From Haliclystus octoradiatus (Eukaryota; Cnidaria; Staurozoa; Stauromedusae; Haliclystidae), in the NCBI GenBank assembly GCA_916610825.1, contig OU744451.1, positions 18,623,307 to 18,687,306 of the forward strand: a stretch of 64,000 bases of DNA. Direction: 5' to 3'. A program made the position numbers and the translations under genes. Under the pieces are notes generated by a model, which did not search any database, was not told where the DNA came from, and saw only the letters and a list, made by a program, of their open reading frames with translations. Shown one piece after another: positions 1-13,900 of this stretch. Numbering within the stretch: position 1 is the stretch's first letter; each line of letters opens with the position of its first letter.

Positions 1-8
1 ACCCGTAG

Positions 9-3000
9 ATATAGATGAATGTTCAAGTACAGATCATAATTGTGCGCATGCGTGTATTAATTATCCTGGTGGCTATGCATGTGCGTGTTTAGAAGGTTAC
101 AGAATGTTCTATTTCATTGGATCAAAAGTTGGATCCTGTGTGGGTAAGAATCAATTCACAGATGTGATTATGTGATCATTGATTATAAAGTAATATTATG
201 TCTCCAGGAAGGGTTATTAAACAATTTTGATAAGGTGTCGTCAAACGGAATATTTAAGGCGGACCGCAAAAATCATAACAGAAACTGAGTGTTTAGATCA
301 AGCAATAGAAAACAAAATAGACAAGCTGACCTTAGATTTTAGTACATTTTGAACTTTGAGTAGCGTAGAATGGAGGTTCATTGAATCATTACGCATCATT
401 TGTATAAGTCCACCGAACCATTTTTCGAAACTGCCAAGTAAACCACATTTAGCATTTTCTTTATTTTTGAATGAAATGGATAAATCGCATGAGTGAATTT
501 TACCCGCCAATATTACTTGAGCTATATACCTGCCTGCTTGATTATTCCGCGAAGAAAGCAAACTGCTGAAAACATCCGTTTAACATGTTGGAAGTTGTAA
601 CTCAACAAATATATAATTGTTCTGATGAGTTAGATGCTCTGTCAACTACTAACGGGATTTACTGTCTTTGCGCAGGAACTTCACGGAGACTAAAACTTCT
701 CCGGATCACCTTCCCACGTTCTAGTGGGTATTGGAAGTACAGTAATGCTAATAGATTTTGTCAATCATGTGCACTTTTCCCGACTTGGTACTCAGATAAT
801 TTGTAGATTAGCTGTCCAACCGTTACCCAATCTCAACACATCAAATCTAAAGTACATACATCGAAGCAGGGCGAACGAGAGAAATTTCGGGCCGTGGAAA
901 ATGAAATTTTCGCAAAATGTAGCAGTAAACCTTTAGAGCTCTTTAGATTCCCCAGGGCCGCTGGTCAATTGTCCTGCCTTGTCCCGCTTAGCCCCACCCT
1001 TTTAGCTGCCTTAGCTATGCAGTATATATGTCTATGCCAATGCTTAGCGGTCTTCCAATTTTGTCTTGTCTTCACTGTAGATCTTGATGAATGTGGTGAT
1101 GGTGATAATGGCGGATGTTCACATAAATGTATCAACACAGAAGGTGGATACGTTTGCGCATGTCCAAAAGGAATGAAACTTGATCAAACATTGAAGAGTT
1201 GCCTCGGTTAGTCTCTCATTCTTACATTGGTGTTCATGTATATAGAACTTTCTTAGATATTAAACTAAATGTAATCGTTTGCTTTTTAACAGATATCGAT
1301 GAATGTAATGATGCTTTGCATAAATGTCAACACCATTGCCATAATAACCTTGGTGGCTACACTTGCAGTTGTCAACCTGGTTACATATTAGAACAGAATA
1401 ATGCAACATGCACAGGTACATTGTATTATAGGGTCCATTGTATTGTACAACCTATAAATGAACTATGATACACTAGGAAAGGTGAACTGCACATCAAGAT
1501 CCTAATTCCTAGTTTCTGTAAACCCAGATATTCAGATTGTTTGTCCTGTAGTTTCTTCTTATTTTGTGACAGAAGGACGTCTGTTTGCTACTCTAAACTC
1601 CAACAGCCTATTGCCTGTTATGGTCACTGAGAATAATCATACCATCGAGGCTCTTTCTGTGAGGTAAACCAGAGCCTTCCATTAGATGTCAAAATTCCAA
1701 GTCTTCTTTTGATTATCATTTAGAGCTACTTCGAGGTCTCTTATCCGTCGAACAATTTGCAGCTTCCATGGATGACAAATTTTTAAGCCACTCTGTCTTG
1801 CAATTGCCTGGCGACTATTAAGGAGTTAGAGCTCAGTTTCCCATGAGCTTTTGATATTTGGCGTACGAGAGGGTACTTAAGGGAAAAACGAGAAGGCATC
1901 AGAAAAACATGAGCCGCAACAAGTGAATTTCGCCTTCGAGTTTTCTCTTGAAGTGTGACTCGAGTGCGCCAAATATCAATAGATCATAGGAAAATGTGCT
2001 CCAAATATTAAAATTTCTTCACCAACATGCACGTAATAAAAGATGTTTTTGCCCAGCTGTGTTATAACTTGCACGACTATTCTAAACATTGACATGACTT
2101 TTTTACTTATAAAATATATTTGAAACTCCTGATGAAATTGGAAATTCTCATTCATGATGGCTCAAGTTCGAATTGTAAGATTGATTGTGTTTTCCAACCT
2201 GGTTTTGCCATGGTGATTTGGCATCATAATTCTAAACCAATCAGATTGATTGAATCAATTTCGTTGCAATACAATTTATTTTACCTGCAATTTTTGGATT
2301 ATTTTTTATATATGGGTTACGTTAAACCTTTGTGCTACGCGAGTCATAAGTAAAGACGTTGTAGTCCAGTGTATCTCAGAATCATGAAACGATACATGGA
2401 GAAGAGACCCCTTCCTTTTGGTAAATTTCTTTATTTTTCAATCTTTTATTTCAGAATTGCCTCGTTGTGGTGGGCATCATTCTCTCCTGGCAGGTGAACT
2501 GTTATCACCAAGGTTACCATTTAGTTATTCAGCTGAAATTCATTGCCAATGGTTTATCAGAGTACCGCGTCAATATCAATTGGGTGTCAATGTTGATCTT
2601 GATTGGAATAAAAATCCTAATTGTGGATCTTACCTCCAAATTACTGCATTGGATGGCAACGAAACAGAAGCAATGTTGAAGTTTTGTCATAAACAAGATG
2701 TTCCCGATGGGAGAATTGAACTCAATGTCAATCAATTAAGAATTGATTTTCACACAAAGGTATTGAGATGCGACTCAACAAATAAGCATTAATTTTAATT
2801 TTATAAATTCTTGATGAACTATTTTTTATAGTATAGTATATGGGGCTCAAATGTCAATGCAATATATTCTATAATGAGAGCATCTGCGTTTACTAGGTTC
2901 TATTTTGAAGTTCAAAAAGTTGGTGCCCGGAAAGGGGGCTAGTCCCATATTTTTGATATACGGGGTCATTTCAAATATAAAAGAGTACCTTTTCCAACAA

Positions 3001-4092
3001 TAAAAAAATTAGGGTCTTCTTTGCCCTGAAGTTTTTTTGAGGTATATTTCTTGACTTTTGCTCAATTTTTTACTTTTTTTTTCTCAAATCATTTAGTTTT
3101 TTTCTCATTTTTCAACTTCCAGTAATATATATGTCCTTTTCAAAATATATTTTGGGTATCTTTTAATAATCCAAAAAATTATGGTCATTCTGCCAAAGTT
3201 AAACTCGTCGGAGTGCAATAGAAGTTACCCCCATGACGTTGTACAATTTTTCTGCTATTACACTACTGCATTATATATGATCATGGTCCGACAAAATTGT
3301 TAATCCTGTAATCCTGCCATTTGAGTATATTCATGAGAACTTATTGAAATATTAATATTTATGTTTTTTAGACAAGTATGTCACCAACAAAACTTTAAAA
3401 GAAAATGCTACATTTTTATAGGATCCAAAGAGGCGAAATATTTTTTCAGACCTTGATTATATAATCTCCAGAGGCAGAAACATGAAAAACAGCATTGCCC
3501 AGACATTTACTACACTAACCCTTAAAGAATGCAGACAATAATATACAATAATATATAATACAGATTCAGAGCCACAGCAAAACATTTAAGAGATCCCAAA
3601 ATGAATCAGCACAGAATTCATACAGAATTTAAAAGTACATATCTGTGTTCTAACTTGAAAATAAACTTTTTGTTTCAGCTTCCTTCATCACTGCGACAAT
3701 TTAAGTTGCGGTACCATAGTCGTCATGCTGCTTTGAAGTCATGTGGTCATGAAATTAATCATACAAAAGGCATCATTCGCAGTATTGGATTTCCATTCTC
3801 ATATGAAAGTAATTCTGATTGTAAATGGATTTTAAGATCATCAAGTAACCAAAGCCTCATTATTGAATTTAATGAGCTTGATATCGAGGCATCAGAAAAT
3901 TGTGAATTTGATTATTTAAAAATTGTTGAATTGCAAGATGGTCAATTTGCTTCGAAACTGATTGGTCGATTTTGCGGAGAAACTAAACCACCTAATATTA
4001 ATATTTCACCCAATGCTAAAGTTATTTTAATATTTAAATCTGATGAAACGGTCAATCACCGTGGATTTGAATTGAATTTCAGACAAAAATGA
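9..4092 (+). CDS. Secreted cbEGF-CUB protein, 3' part (5' end outside window)
   Basis: Five exons can be joined: 9-143, 1081-1206, 1293-1415, 2455-2759 and 3679-4092, all with AG/GT borders and matching phase (1-1, 1-1, 1-1, 1-0, 0-stop). The first three each encode one EGF module opening with DIDEC or DLDEC and a six-cysteine pattern, the signature of calcium-binding EGF domains. Exon 4 encodes a CUB domain (CGG, CQW, NCGSY, FC). It continues into exon 5, which holds a second CUB ([22 protein letters not shown]) and the stop. CUB2 keeps the acidic FDY calcium site; CUB1 does not. No protease, transmembrane or GPI segment follows, so the product probably ends with CUB2 and is secreted. The architecture recalls SCUBE-type or tolloid-like extracellular proteins, but without the N-terminus I would not name it. 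An AATAAA lies at 4094, directly after the stop. Confidence 0.85.
2926..3232 (+). repeat. MITE, CCCGGGGGGTAACTTCC family, degenerate copy
   Basis: Lies in the last intron of the EGF-CUB gene. It starts with a decayed G-rich end, then GATATACGGGG..., and finishes with GAAGTTACCCCC. The interior (AAAGAGTACCTTTTCCAA, then TGGTCATTCTGCCAAAGTT) matches the better copies at 29.85 kb and 31.83 kb in the same order. Non-autonomous, no ORF. Confidence 0.7.
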
Positions 4093-6065
4093 GAATAAAA
4101 ACTATCACATTTTGTACAGCGTATTATAGCTAGCTATTATAGTTTTAAGTATATTTTGTTATAAAAAGGATTTTCTGTTGTATAAATTAAGCTGTTTTTA
4201 TAAGAATATTTTATTTATTAAATATATTGGCATGGAAATTTTTAACCAGCACTTGCTCAATGAATTGGAAATATCTTCTATTTTTGTTCTTTGGAACGGC
4301 AATCTCAGGAGTGAGCTATATGCGAATCGTAAAGGGTAATTTCGTGAGACGTGAAATAGATGGTATGATTTCCGTGATTCCGTGAAGACCTGTAAATTTA
4401 CCAACGTGATCAGTAAAAATCAAGCTGCTCGTGTTACTAAAATTTTTTTCTATTTTGCCAATGTATAGACAATATAGATGTTTACTATGTTATGCTGATC
4501 GTATTAAACATAGGGTAACTGGAAGTACGATGAGTGCAAGCCGATCTCTATCTTATAATATATAATTCTACATGGCATTACTGTCGTTCCATTTGGCGAC
4601 GCTATTAGAATGAAAATGTCTAAATATCTATTCCAGGTTTCCTAGAAGGCAACTCAAACACCTTAGTTCAATCCGTATTAATAAGATCATAAAAGTAATA
4701 CCGTACCAAACTCTTACAACAGCATTATCTTATTTGATTGACAAGGCAAGGCACTGGAATAACAGCATGAACCACGCTTTGAAATCATAGAAAAAAATGC
4801 AAAAATATTATTATGTGATTCGAGAAAAGGCATTTTAACAGCCCGTGAATCGTGATTTGGACGAAGTTGAAAACGTGATACGTGTTTCGGGCCCAAATTA
4901 ACCACGCTCCTTTATGACACAACGCAGGTTTCTAACCCGCTCTTGGTGCAAGTGGTACTCGGATAGATATCCATGGCAATATCAGGAAACTGTACTAGAC
5001 ACCAACACGTCTTGTAAATCAATGCTTCAAAATCTAGGTGATATGCTTTTTGTTACACACAAATTACTATAGTAGTAGTATAAAACGATCAAAAATGATG
5101 GTTTAAAGTCAACCTAGGAGGTTTATGGGTGTTATATTTAGTAATTCACTTTAGAGTTGGATTTACCAAAAGGCGGTACCTTGTTATCGTATATCAGGGA
5201 GTTTCCACCGAGATACAGTGTCCAAGAATAATAACACGACATACTTGTAAATTGAATGGACCAATTTCCTCGAAATCAACATATCAATTTCTTTGTGGAA
5301 ATAACCACATTTACAGCTATATAGTTGCATAATCGTATGCGAGGCTACAAACTACTTCAATAGCAGTGCATTCAAGTTTCACACGCATCATTTCGATTGT
5401 GAGAAATTAACAATGGATTTTAATTAATTATATAAATATGATTTCTGTAAAATGGAAGACAGACTCGATGAGACAAACTTTTACGACTCCTTAATTATCA
5501 TGAGTATTTCTACAACAGGTATAGCTCTATATTTCCGCATGCCATACTGTGCAATTTGTTGAAAGGGAATCTCCCAAAAATGTTTACAGTCAAGTTACAG
5601 TATGTGGGTGGTCATTCGAATACGTTGTAAATTAGTTTCACATCTCAAACAATCCAATTTTCTTTGAACAAAAAGATAGATAACAACCTACATTTTATAA
5701 TTCAAAATAATTTCCAAATAACCTGCAACTCTATTATTTATCAACTAAAGAACATTTCAGTATATGATATATAGATACACATTTTTTCTTGTTCTATCTA
5801 GCTCTATAATAGTGAATTCTCATTATTTTGTAGCGCTCCTAACTAATGTCATTCATTAGGATAATTCATGTTCGAATATGTGAAGCAAAAGCGAAAAATG
5901 GTAATAAGTTCATCAGATATACTGCATTTGTAATATAGATTGGAGGATAACTATTTATGTGGCTTATTGTATAAGGGTCTACATTTACAGATTCATCATC
6001 TACATTTGACATTTTTAGGCAAAAAAGTCCGTCAAGTTCGATCCATTTTTGCAACGATCATCATC

Positions 6066-6097
<32 letters not shown>

Positions 6098-7041
6098 TGT
6101 ATCCAGATACAGGAATCTTCAGTACATTATAACGCCAATGTGAGGGTCATGCTGCCGGTTGCGTTGTAAATCTCGAAGAAAGTATTGAATACTGTATGCG
6201 AACTCTCATAACATAAGCCTGCTCTGTGTTCGTCTCTCGAATGCCTTGAATCGCCTGTTTCATGTACTCATATCTTGATAATAACCCCCCGCAGCACATA
6301 TAGTTATGATGATATCCCATCATGAGATCTCGAATCATTTTAAAAGAAGAAGATACTCTCGCAAAAAAATTCTCTTATGAACTGTTTTATTAATTTATTT
6401 TTAATATTTCACAATACATTGGTAATACATTACCTTTTTTTTATTAACATAATTTCGATGAATGGAAAATTCCATATCATCATTTTATAAATATATATAT
6501 ATATATATTTATACTGCTTATTATAACTACAATCATGTTACTGATTACTGTACTGTTCGTTAAAACACATTATACACCATGATATAAAATATGGCCATAA
6601 TGTATTTCAGGTTTATTAAATATTTACAACATTTTAAAAAAATTTTATTTTTTCGAATTACTTTTATAAAGTTAGCTATACATCTTATGCTCAGCATATG
6701 AGCTACTATAAAACATAAAAATATGATTGATGCCAACCAAATCATTTTCTAAATATTTTTTATCAGTTTGTGCAAAAAACTATTTAGCAGATTTTTATAT
6801 ATTTGCAGAATATAATATCATATAATTTCTTCTCAGCATAATATTTTTGGGAATATTTTTGGCAGAATGATCAATTATTGTACGATGTAATCGTTTGAAG
6901 CTCTTATATACTTATTGACTTATAACCGCAAATTCAATCCGTTTATCCGTGTATCCATTGTTCAATGTATGTCTGCGGTATAAATTAGTACCTACCAAAT
7001 GCGTTATTGTTATGTGAATAATGACATAATTGCATAGTTCA
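4093..7041. other. Intergenic, no gene seen
   Basis: About 2.9 kb between two genes facing each other tail to tail. It contains the poly(A) signal of the upstream gene (4094), a short (ATC)n run near 6058-6097 and an (AT)n run near 6488-6506. The open frames here are short, lack splice logic and show no recognisable domain. Confidence 0.6.
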
Positions 7042-7389
7042 TCAGCTTTCATCCATTTTAGATTTCTCGTCCATATTAGGTAACTTTCTTCCTTCTGTTT
7101 CGATTACAGGTGTAGCAATTTTGCCACCGTGGCTTGTAGCAAAATGAACTTGAAATAATTGTTTTAAAAACTTCAATTCTCTATTCAGCACTTCAATTTG
7201 ATTAAGTAAATCTTTATTTTCCAATTTTAAATTATCAACTCTTTTTTTCGTTTCTTCAATACGTTTCTTTGCTTTGTCACGACTTTTTCTTACTGATAAA
7301 TTATTTTTTGCTCTTTGCATTTTATATCCATTGTCTTCATTTATTTCCGACATCATTAGTATTGATGGTTCAAAAATGACACTTTTCAT
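7042..7389 (-). CDS. CEBPG: C/EBP-gamma-like bZIP transcription factor
   Basis: Intronless ORF of 115 residues starting at ATG 7389. Residues about 27-43 form a C/EBP-type basic region (NNLSVRKSRDKAKKR), in which the NNxxVRKSR core contacts DNA. A leucine zipper follows at about residues 45-83, with heptad positions L, L, L, I, L, L (VDNLKLENKDLLNQIEVLNR) and then LKFLKQLF. The zipper end resembles vertebrate C/EBP-gamma, the small family member without a strong activation domain. The protein is short and has no obvious activation region, so it probably works as a dimer partner of other bZIP factors such as ATF/C/EBP proteins; this is inferred from the family. It is divergently arranged with BLOC1S4. 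Calling it gamma rather than another C/EBP rests on its size and zipper tail only. Confidence 0.85.
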   Translation of the reverse strand: MKSVIFEPSILMMSEINEDNGYKMQRAKNNLSVRKSRDKAKKRIEETKKRVDNLKLENKDLLNQIEVLNRELKFLKQLFQVHFATSHGGKIATPVIETEGRKLPNMDEKSKMDES

Positions 7390-7976
7390 AATTCTATAAA
7401 ATTTGTTGTATTTTAAAAAATACCACTGTTATAACCAATATATATAGTTAGCTAGCTTGGTTATAGCCAAATAGTAAGTAGAACGTCAATGATGTAATAT
7501 CCCCAATTAAATAATCCACTTTTAAAGATGTGACTACTGGTGATGCAAGTCAAAGTAAAATGTGACCACTCAGCTGATCTAAGATTTTATAGATAGTTAG
7601 GTGATCACGTGACCTACTACGATTACATTGCATTACGTCAGCGTAATTATCATTTAGAACCTTCTGTAGAAGTCCAGAAAAGTTTTGGTAAATAAGACAA
7701 ATAAACAGATTATTTTATTTATTTTTATGCAATTCTTTATTTTTGAAAAGTATGTATACAATTGAAAGGATGATTCACGCCTTATTTACAACACGCCTTG
7801 CATTTATCGGACATGTTTGCGGACCAGTTTAGATATTTTAGACTTGTTTTTAGACACGTCACCAGAATACAAGTTTCACTGGTAAAAGCAAAATTTAACA
7901 AAAGGTTATTCTTAGAAGTGACATATAAATCAAAAATAGACTAAAATCCAAAAGAGGCTAGTATGGTAAAAACAAA
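7390..7976. promoter_or_regulatory. Bidirectional promoter region with CLEAR-like and CRE-like sites
   Basis: 587 bp separate the start codons of the bZIP gene (-) and BLOC1S4 (+). At 7605-7613 is TCACGTGAC, nine of ten positions of the CLEAR motif bound by TFEB/MiT factors. At 7633-7640 is TTACGTCA, a CRE/ATF-like site directly preceded by ATTGCA, a C/EBP-like half site. BLOC1S4 serves lysosome-related organelles, so a CLEAR motif fits; the CRE and C/EBP-like site could allow autoregulation of the bZIP gene. The motifs are seen; the functions are inferred. Confidence 0.45.
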
Positions 7977-10900
7977 ATGGCCGACGAAGACGAAGCTGAT
8001 GATGAATTTAGCGTTTCTTCTTTGGGTGAAAAAAGTAGTGATGTAGACAACAATCAAAGTATAGAGGAAGATGGAGATCTAGAAGCTGATTTAGATGGAT
8101 TTTCTAATGATTTTGCCGCGTTTTTTGACGTGAATGTTTCAGAGCAAGTTAGTAATCAATCATTCAATCAAACAATAGGCTACATTATACATTTAATACT
8201 CAATTAGTCAAACAAGTCAGCAAGAGTAAGACATGCCTACCTTTCTTACCTACAACCTACTGAATATAAATAGAAAATTCGGGCCTGTGTTTTTTCAGCA
8301 ATATAATGATATTATGTATTGCACAACGTATATATCAGATGATGTTGTCATTGGATTATATTGCCCCACATCTACGACACAACACAATGTCATGTATGAT
8401 TGATTTAAACCGGTCTGCAAAGCATGGCAGCTGCGCCCCGGGCCTCGAGATGAAAATTTTTCTCATGATTGCTGCCCCTGAAGCTGCAGACTTTATCGAA
8501 AATTGGCAGTTAAAAATTATTTTTTGTCATTTTGTTCACAATTTTTGATGATTGATTTTGCCGCCTCTGAAATCAAATTTGATCAGTTGCCGCCCCTGCC
8601 CCTAACTTTTTTCGGCGCTGATCGCCACCAAGATCTCGTCGAGAATGCCATTATTTGCAGACTAGAGGATGTATAGGACTCTGGGAGGATTAGCTCAGAT
8701 GGCAGAGCAACCGAACTTTAGATCGGATCGTATCTGATCGACTATGGTTCAAATCCCCCAAAGGTCAACTCAGTCTTGACTTTCTCTAAAACATCAAATG
8801 AGTACCATCTGAGGATGATGGATAGAATGGTCCAGAGGGAACTGCATTGTTGAACCTGCAGTGTTGCGGCTGAGATCAACAAAGAATGTTAAACATCATT
8901 GCTCTTAGCGTAAAGAATCACTCGTTTTGAAATAGAGGAGTGGTACAGGTGTCTTCGGTAGGGCGGCACCGTCTACATTACTTTTTATGATGTCATCTTT
9001 GAGCCCAATTAATTGCCCATGCTGAGAAGGATAAGTTAGCCTATAGGCCTAATTGTTTTAGTCAACGATTAACATCATGTCAATTTTGAAACATATAATC
9101 ATGACATGAATTTTAATGTATTTTAATACATCAAAATCGCCAGGGCCAGATTTAGGCGTAAGCACAACAAGCACCAACTTTAGACCCAAGGAAAAATAGG
9201 CCTTTTCAAATAAAAAGGCCTGTTTACCAAAACAACTTAGCAAATTGATTTATTGTTTGACTCAACAAAATTATGATATACTAAGAGCTTTTATAAATGA
9301 ATCTTTAACTAACAGAGAAACGTTTTTGTATAGACATTATCGCTTTATGTAAACGCTGTCTATTCAGGTCGGTTGGTTGAGCAATGCGCCAACACTTTTT
9401 AAGCCTGTTTAGATTGGTGCTTTAGACCTCAAAAAGTAGATCCGGCCCTAAAATCGCAATTATCCGTTGCGTCTTTTCATCATAACAGTTAGAAAACACA
9501 GAGCAGTTTAGAATTGACCAATCGAATTGCTTAATTCAATTTCGTTTCCATGTAACAGTTGACCTGCTGGTCGATGACTAACATCAACATCAATATATTG
9601 GAATTGTATTTACTGAGTTTAATATTTAATTTAGTTTAATTATGCATTACATTATCAGGCCTTGGCAATGAAAAACAATGAATAGTATACAGTAACTTGT
9701 AGAACTTATATGTAAAAGAAATTGTTAACATTTGATTGACGTTATCCCACATTATGGCATGTGTCTTTAACAATTAATACGTGTGTACCTCCATACTTTT
9801 CACATAAATTTTCAAGTTTGACATTTGTTTTCAAAAAGATTTAAAGATATGTTGAAAAGCTATGCCAAGATAAAAAAAAATCAAAACAAGCGTTTAAACT
9901 TGTAAATGAAATGAAAATTAAATGACCATTTTTTTGGAATTTTGTTCACAAAGTTTTATTTTATAATTTGGTAACAGGTAAAGGTTAGTTTTAAAGAGAA
10001 GGATGTTGTGTGTTCTGATATTACATAGATCGATTGTGATCTTTGGCAAGGTTACTTTACATCATTAACGAGAAGTTACGATTTTTTTGAAAGTTGAAAG
10101 AAGTATTTGATCTTTGAAAACATGTAGCCTACCCATGGGTCAAAGAAATCAAGCATGTGTAATCGTACACAGAGGTTTTTTTTTAAATTTGCATTGAATG
10201 TTTTTAGACCTTTTGGCACTAGAAAAGATTTCATTTTTGGACCCCCCCCTCCTACTGCAGAGGGCCACCCCTACATATGCTATGGCTGTATGGAATGGCA
10301 ATCATCTTTTAAATTCCACACATAGCGCAATCAAAATTTCAAATTTCACTCATTCATCGAACAACCCTTGAATTTGGTTTAGACCTGTTGGCTTCAAAAA
10401 TCTCAAGTCGTATAATTTAACTGCAGAGGTGAAATTTGAATGTGGAAGAAAAGAAAGTGTGTTTGCTAGTAATAAAAGTTTTTGGGTGATCGAAAGTATG
10501 TAGATATGTTTGAGTTCTTGAAATAGGGGTGCAATCACAGGATAATTTTTATCTGATATCCCAAAATAGCTAAATTTGTTATGATTTTCATTTAAATGTA
10601 TACCTAATGAATATGGTGAACATATCTATGATTACAATCACACAGTGTGTCACAAAGATTTAATCTTCTGGGAACGATTCTGTAATAATTTGCAAAAAAT
10701 GCTATAAAAATTTCTTAAATTTGACTCATCTTGATGATATGAAATTATTATTTTAAAAGCATGATGATATGAAATGCAAAATATCAAATAGAAAGTATAA
10801 AATCCAAAACATTATTTTTTTGTATAAAGCATTTACTACAAACATTTACTCAACATTTGCTCAACAAGGCTCAACATTGTTGAGGAATCGTGTTGAGCTG

Positions 10901-13900
10901 TATTGAGATGGATTTTGAAGATGATCAAAAATTTAGCGCAACATTCTATTGTTCTCGGCCGTGTAGAGCTGATGTTACATGGGGTGGCTAAATGAAGGCA
11001 ACATTTGCTCAACATGAGCTCTACAAATCTATTGTTCGATTCCATTTGAAGATAGAAGTCTTTCTGATTGGTTGACAATGACGTATTCTAGTGAAGTATT
11101 CTACCTGGTATTCTCTTTAAGCTTCATTGACAATGATAATACTGTATATATAAATAACGCGTTTTGCATTGGATTTAAATACGATTTGATCTGAAGCGCT
11201 TTACAAATAATAACATTACATTTACAGCCATTCATGACTAAAAGTCATCCCTTAAGCAAAACTGCCTGTTTATTGGGGGACATTAACACATTTGCATACA
11301 AACTATGCTACAATTAACATGTGTGCACTGATTCTATGATTGTCTCTAAAGTTTCAAAATCCAATTTTCGATCACCAATTGTCGCCTTTAGACCTAACTT
11401 TCGATCTTTAGGTCTTTGTTAGGTCAAACGTTTGGTCTTAAAATGAATGTTGTTCCAGAACTATGTACAGAATGAAATATGTTAAAAATGGTTAGTATAG
11501 TCATGTTAAAATACTTTAATAATTAAAATTAAAATTAGCAAACAGAAAAATCTTGAAATTCCTTACATTTCCAATCATATTTGTATTATTTCAAGGTAGG
11601 TATGAATAAAGAGTTCCGAATACTCTTGAAAGCGTTGATGCATTGTTTGGTTCATTTAGCCATCCCACACAACATTTGCTCAACATTTGGTCAACACGAG
11701 CTCAACATTTTTGAGCCATGTAGACACTTACTGAGTAAATGTTGCGTAGGATGGCTAAATGAACGCAACATCTGCTCAACAAAGCTCAACATTGTTGAGC
11801 AAATGTTGAGCAAATGTTGTGTTCATTTAGCTGGGGTTTAAGAGAACAATGTAGAAAATACTATTTTACGCATTGCAAGAGTAACCACTCTATAAAGGTG
11901 GACCTGTTATAACAGGATTGCCTGTAACTCCACGGTCACCAACATTAACCTACAACATTTTGTTATACACTAGGTTTCAAATCTTGAAAAAATTGTCGAT
12001 AGTCTGCTTGGTAAATTAGAAGAATTATCTGCTGTTACCGATGAGGTTTGTAATTTTCACTAATTCTGATATGAAGATATACGTGAGAGGTAGCTAAAGT
12101 GACCACTATATGCACGTGGCCTATGTATAAAAGGTTATTTCAATAGAAAATAGTATTTTATGCATTGCAACAGTGACCACTGTACAGAGGTGGCCGTTAT
12201 AACAGGTTTGACTGTATACAATATCGTACATGCTTTAACTGAACCCGAAAAAAGCTTGAATTTTAGGATTTATGATCCCACACTGTTAGCAGTAGTACTA
12301 AACAATTGTAAACTACATTTAATATTGTATTGCTAGACAGTTGGCTGTAGACCTACATATTAGACTGTAAAGTACAGTAGTAGTATCCACATTTTTTTTA
12401 TAAGAAAGGTTATTATTCGCCAGGCGCCAGTAATGAAACTTTAAGAATTTCGTCACTTCTGTATTTATAAAGAAACGTAAATATGGATGTACAATGATAC
12501 ATAATAATATTATCATCATCATCATCATCATCATTTATTGAGAACCTTTAAACCATTTGGCTTTTTTTTATAGGGCTTATATACATAGTAAAATTAAAAT
12601 AGTAACGAACATAATTAAAATATAGACAAGAAAATGTTGATTAGTGAATGATTAGTATTGGGATTCAAGAAAACAGAAACACAACGATCAAAACTGATAA
12701 AATTGGCAAACGCAAAAATTAACATTCCCGAGGCTACAGAATCGCAGTATTGAACTTTTTTGGCCATTTTGATGTTGATTGTTGAGTATACTACTAATAG
12801 AAAAGCAGGGATCCTAGGATTTATGGTCACACCAGCTGGTGTCAAACTACGACTCAGGCAGGAGTATCCATATTTTAACAGGACCCGGACTGGAATGAAT
12901 TGTTTGCCAGTCAGAAGCAGAAGTCAGAGCTTGAGTCTGGAATATATTCCTGATAATTTCATAATAAGCATTTACAAAGTTGAATATTCTATGAATATTT
13001 CTACATAGTGGTTAGATTGGCTACGTATTTCTGATTATATGAATGTATTTTGTATAATTTTTGGTTAATAAATTTATCCATGTTCGGACTTTTCACAGGA
13101 ATATTTCTGATTTATTTTGGAGTTTGTGCCTATTTTTCTCACATTTTCGGAGCAGGAATGGGAGTCAAACACTTCTACAGTATAAGGACTTTTATTGGAT
13201 TCGAAGTCTCAAAATTCTGACTCAGTACACCTCTGGATCATACACATATTTTTTAGTAGTAAATCTAAACAATTCAAATAAGCAATATTACATTACTGTA
13301 TGTGTTTAACAATTGTATTGCTAAACAGGCCGGTGGCAAAAGACCATTAGACTACGGTAGGGCTATACATTGATTCTACTGCTATACATAAACAAAACAT
13401 AATGACAATTTATTTGTTTAGACACGCGAAGAATCAAAAGACAGACTGTTCAATCAATTCCCTGAACTGATGTACCAAGTCAAGCAATTTGAGAAGATAT
13501 TTCCAACAATTGATCAAATAGAGGTGTGTACATACCACTCTTATCAGGCTATCATAAAGTGCGGGATCCTTAGTTTCTGGAAGGCCAGCACGAAATCAAA
13601 AGCTTTTCAAATATTAGGTTATTTTTTATCCAAAATTAAAATATAGTGGATTTGTATTGAAATTTACCTGGAAATATATATTGAAACGTACAAAGTACAA
13701 TAGAAAAAGCTATCGATTTTAGTAGCCTCTCTCGTAAAAATCTTTCATATGATATTTCAACCTAATCGAACCTTTTATGCATACTGAAACGGCTGCCATC
13801 GAACCGTCACTTTTCTCTACTTAAGCGCTCTATCCAATCTTTTATAGATCAGTGGGTTTATCTGAGCATGAAATTCACCTGTCTAGAGAGGTCACTTTAT

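Noticed and set aside
8690-8760. Possible tRNA gene
   Set aside because: Boxes A and B are good, but the cloverleaf does not close and a SINE body follows; read as a SINE head.
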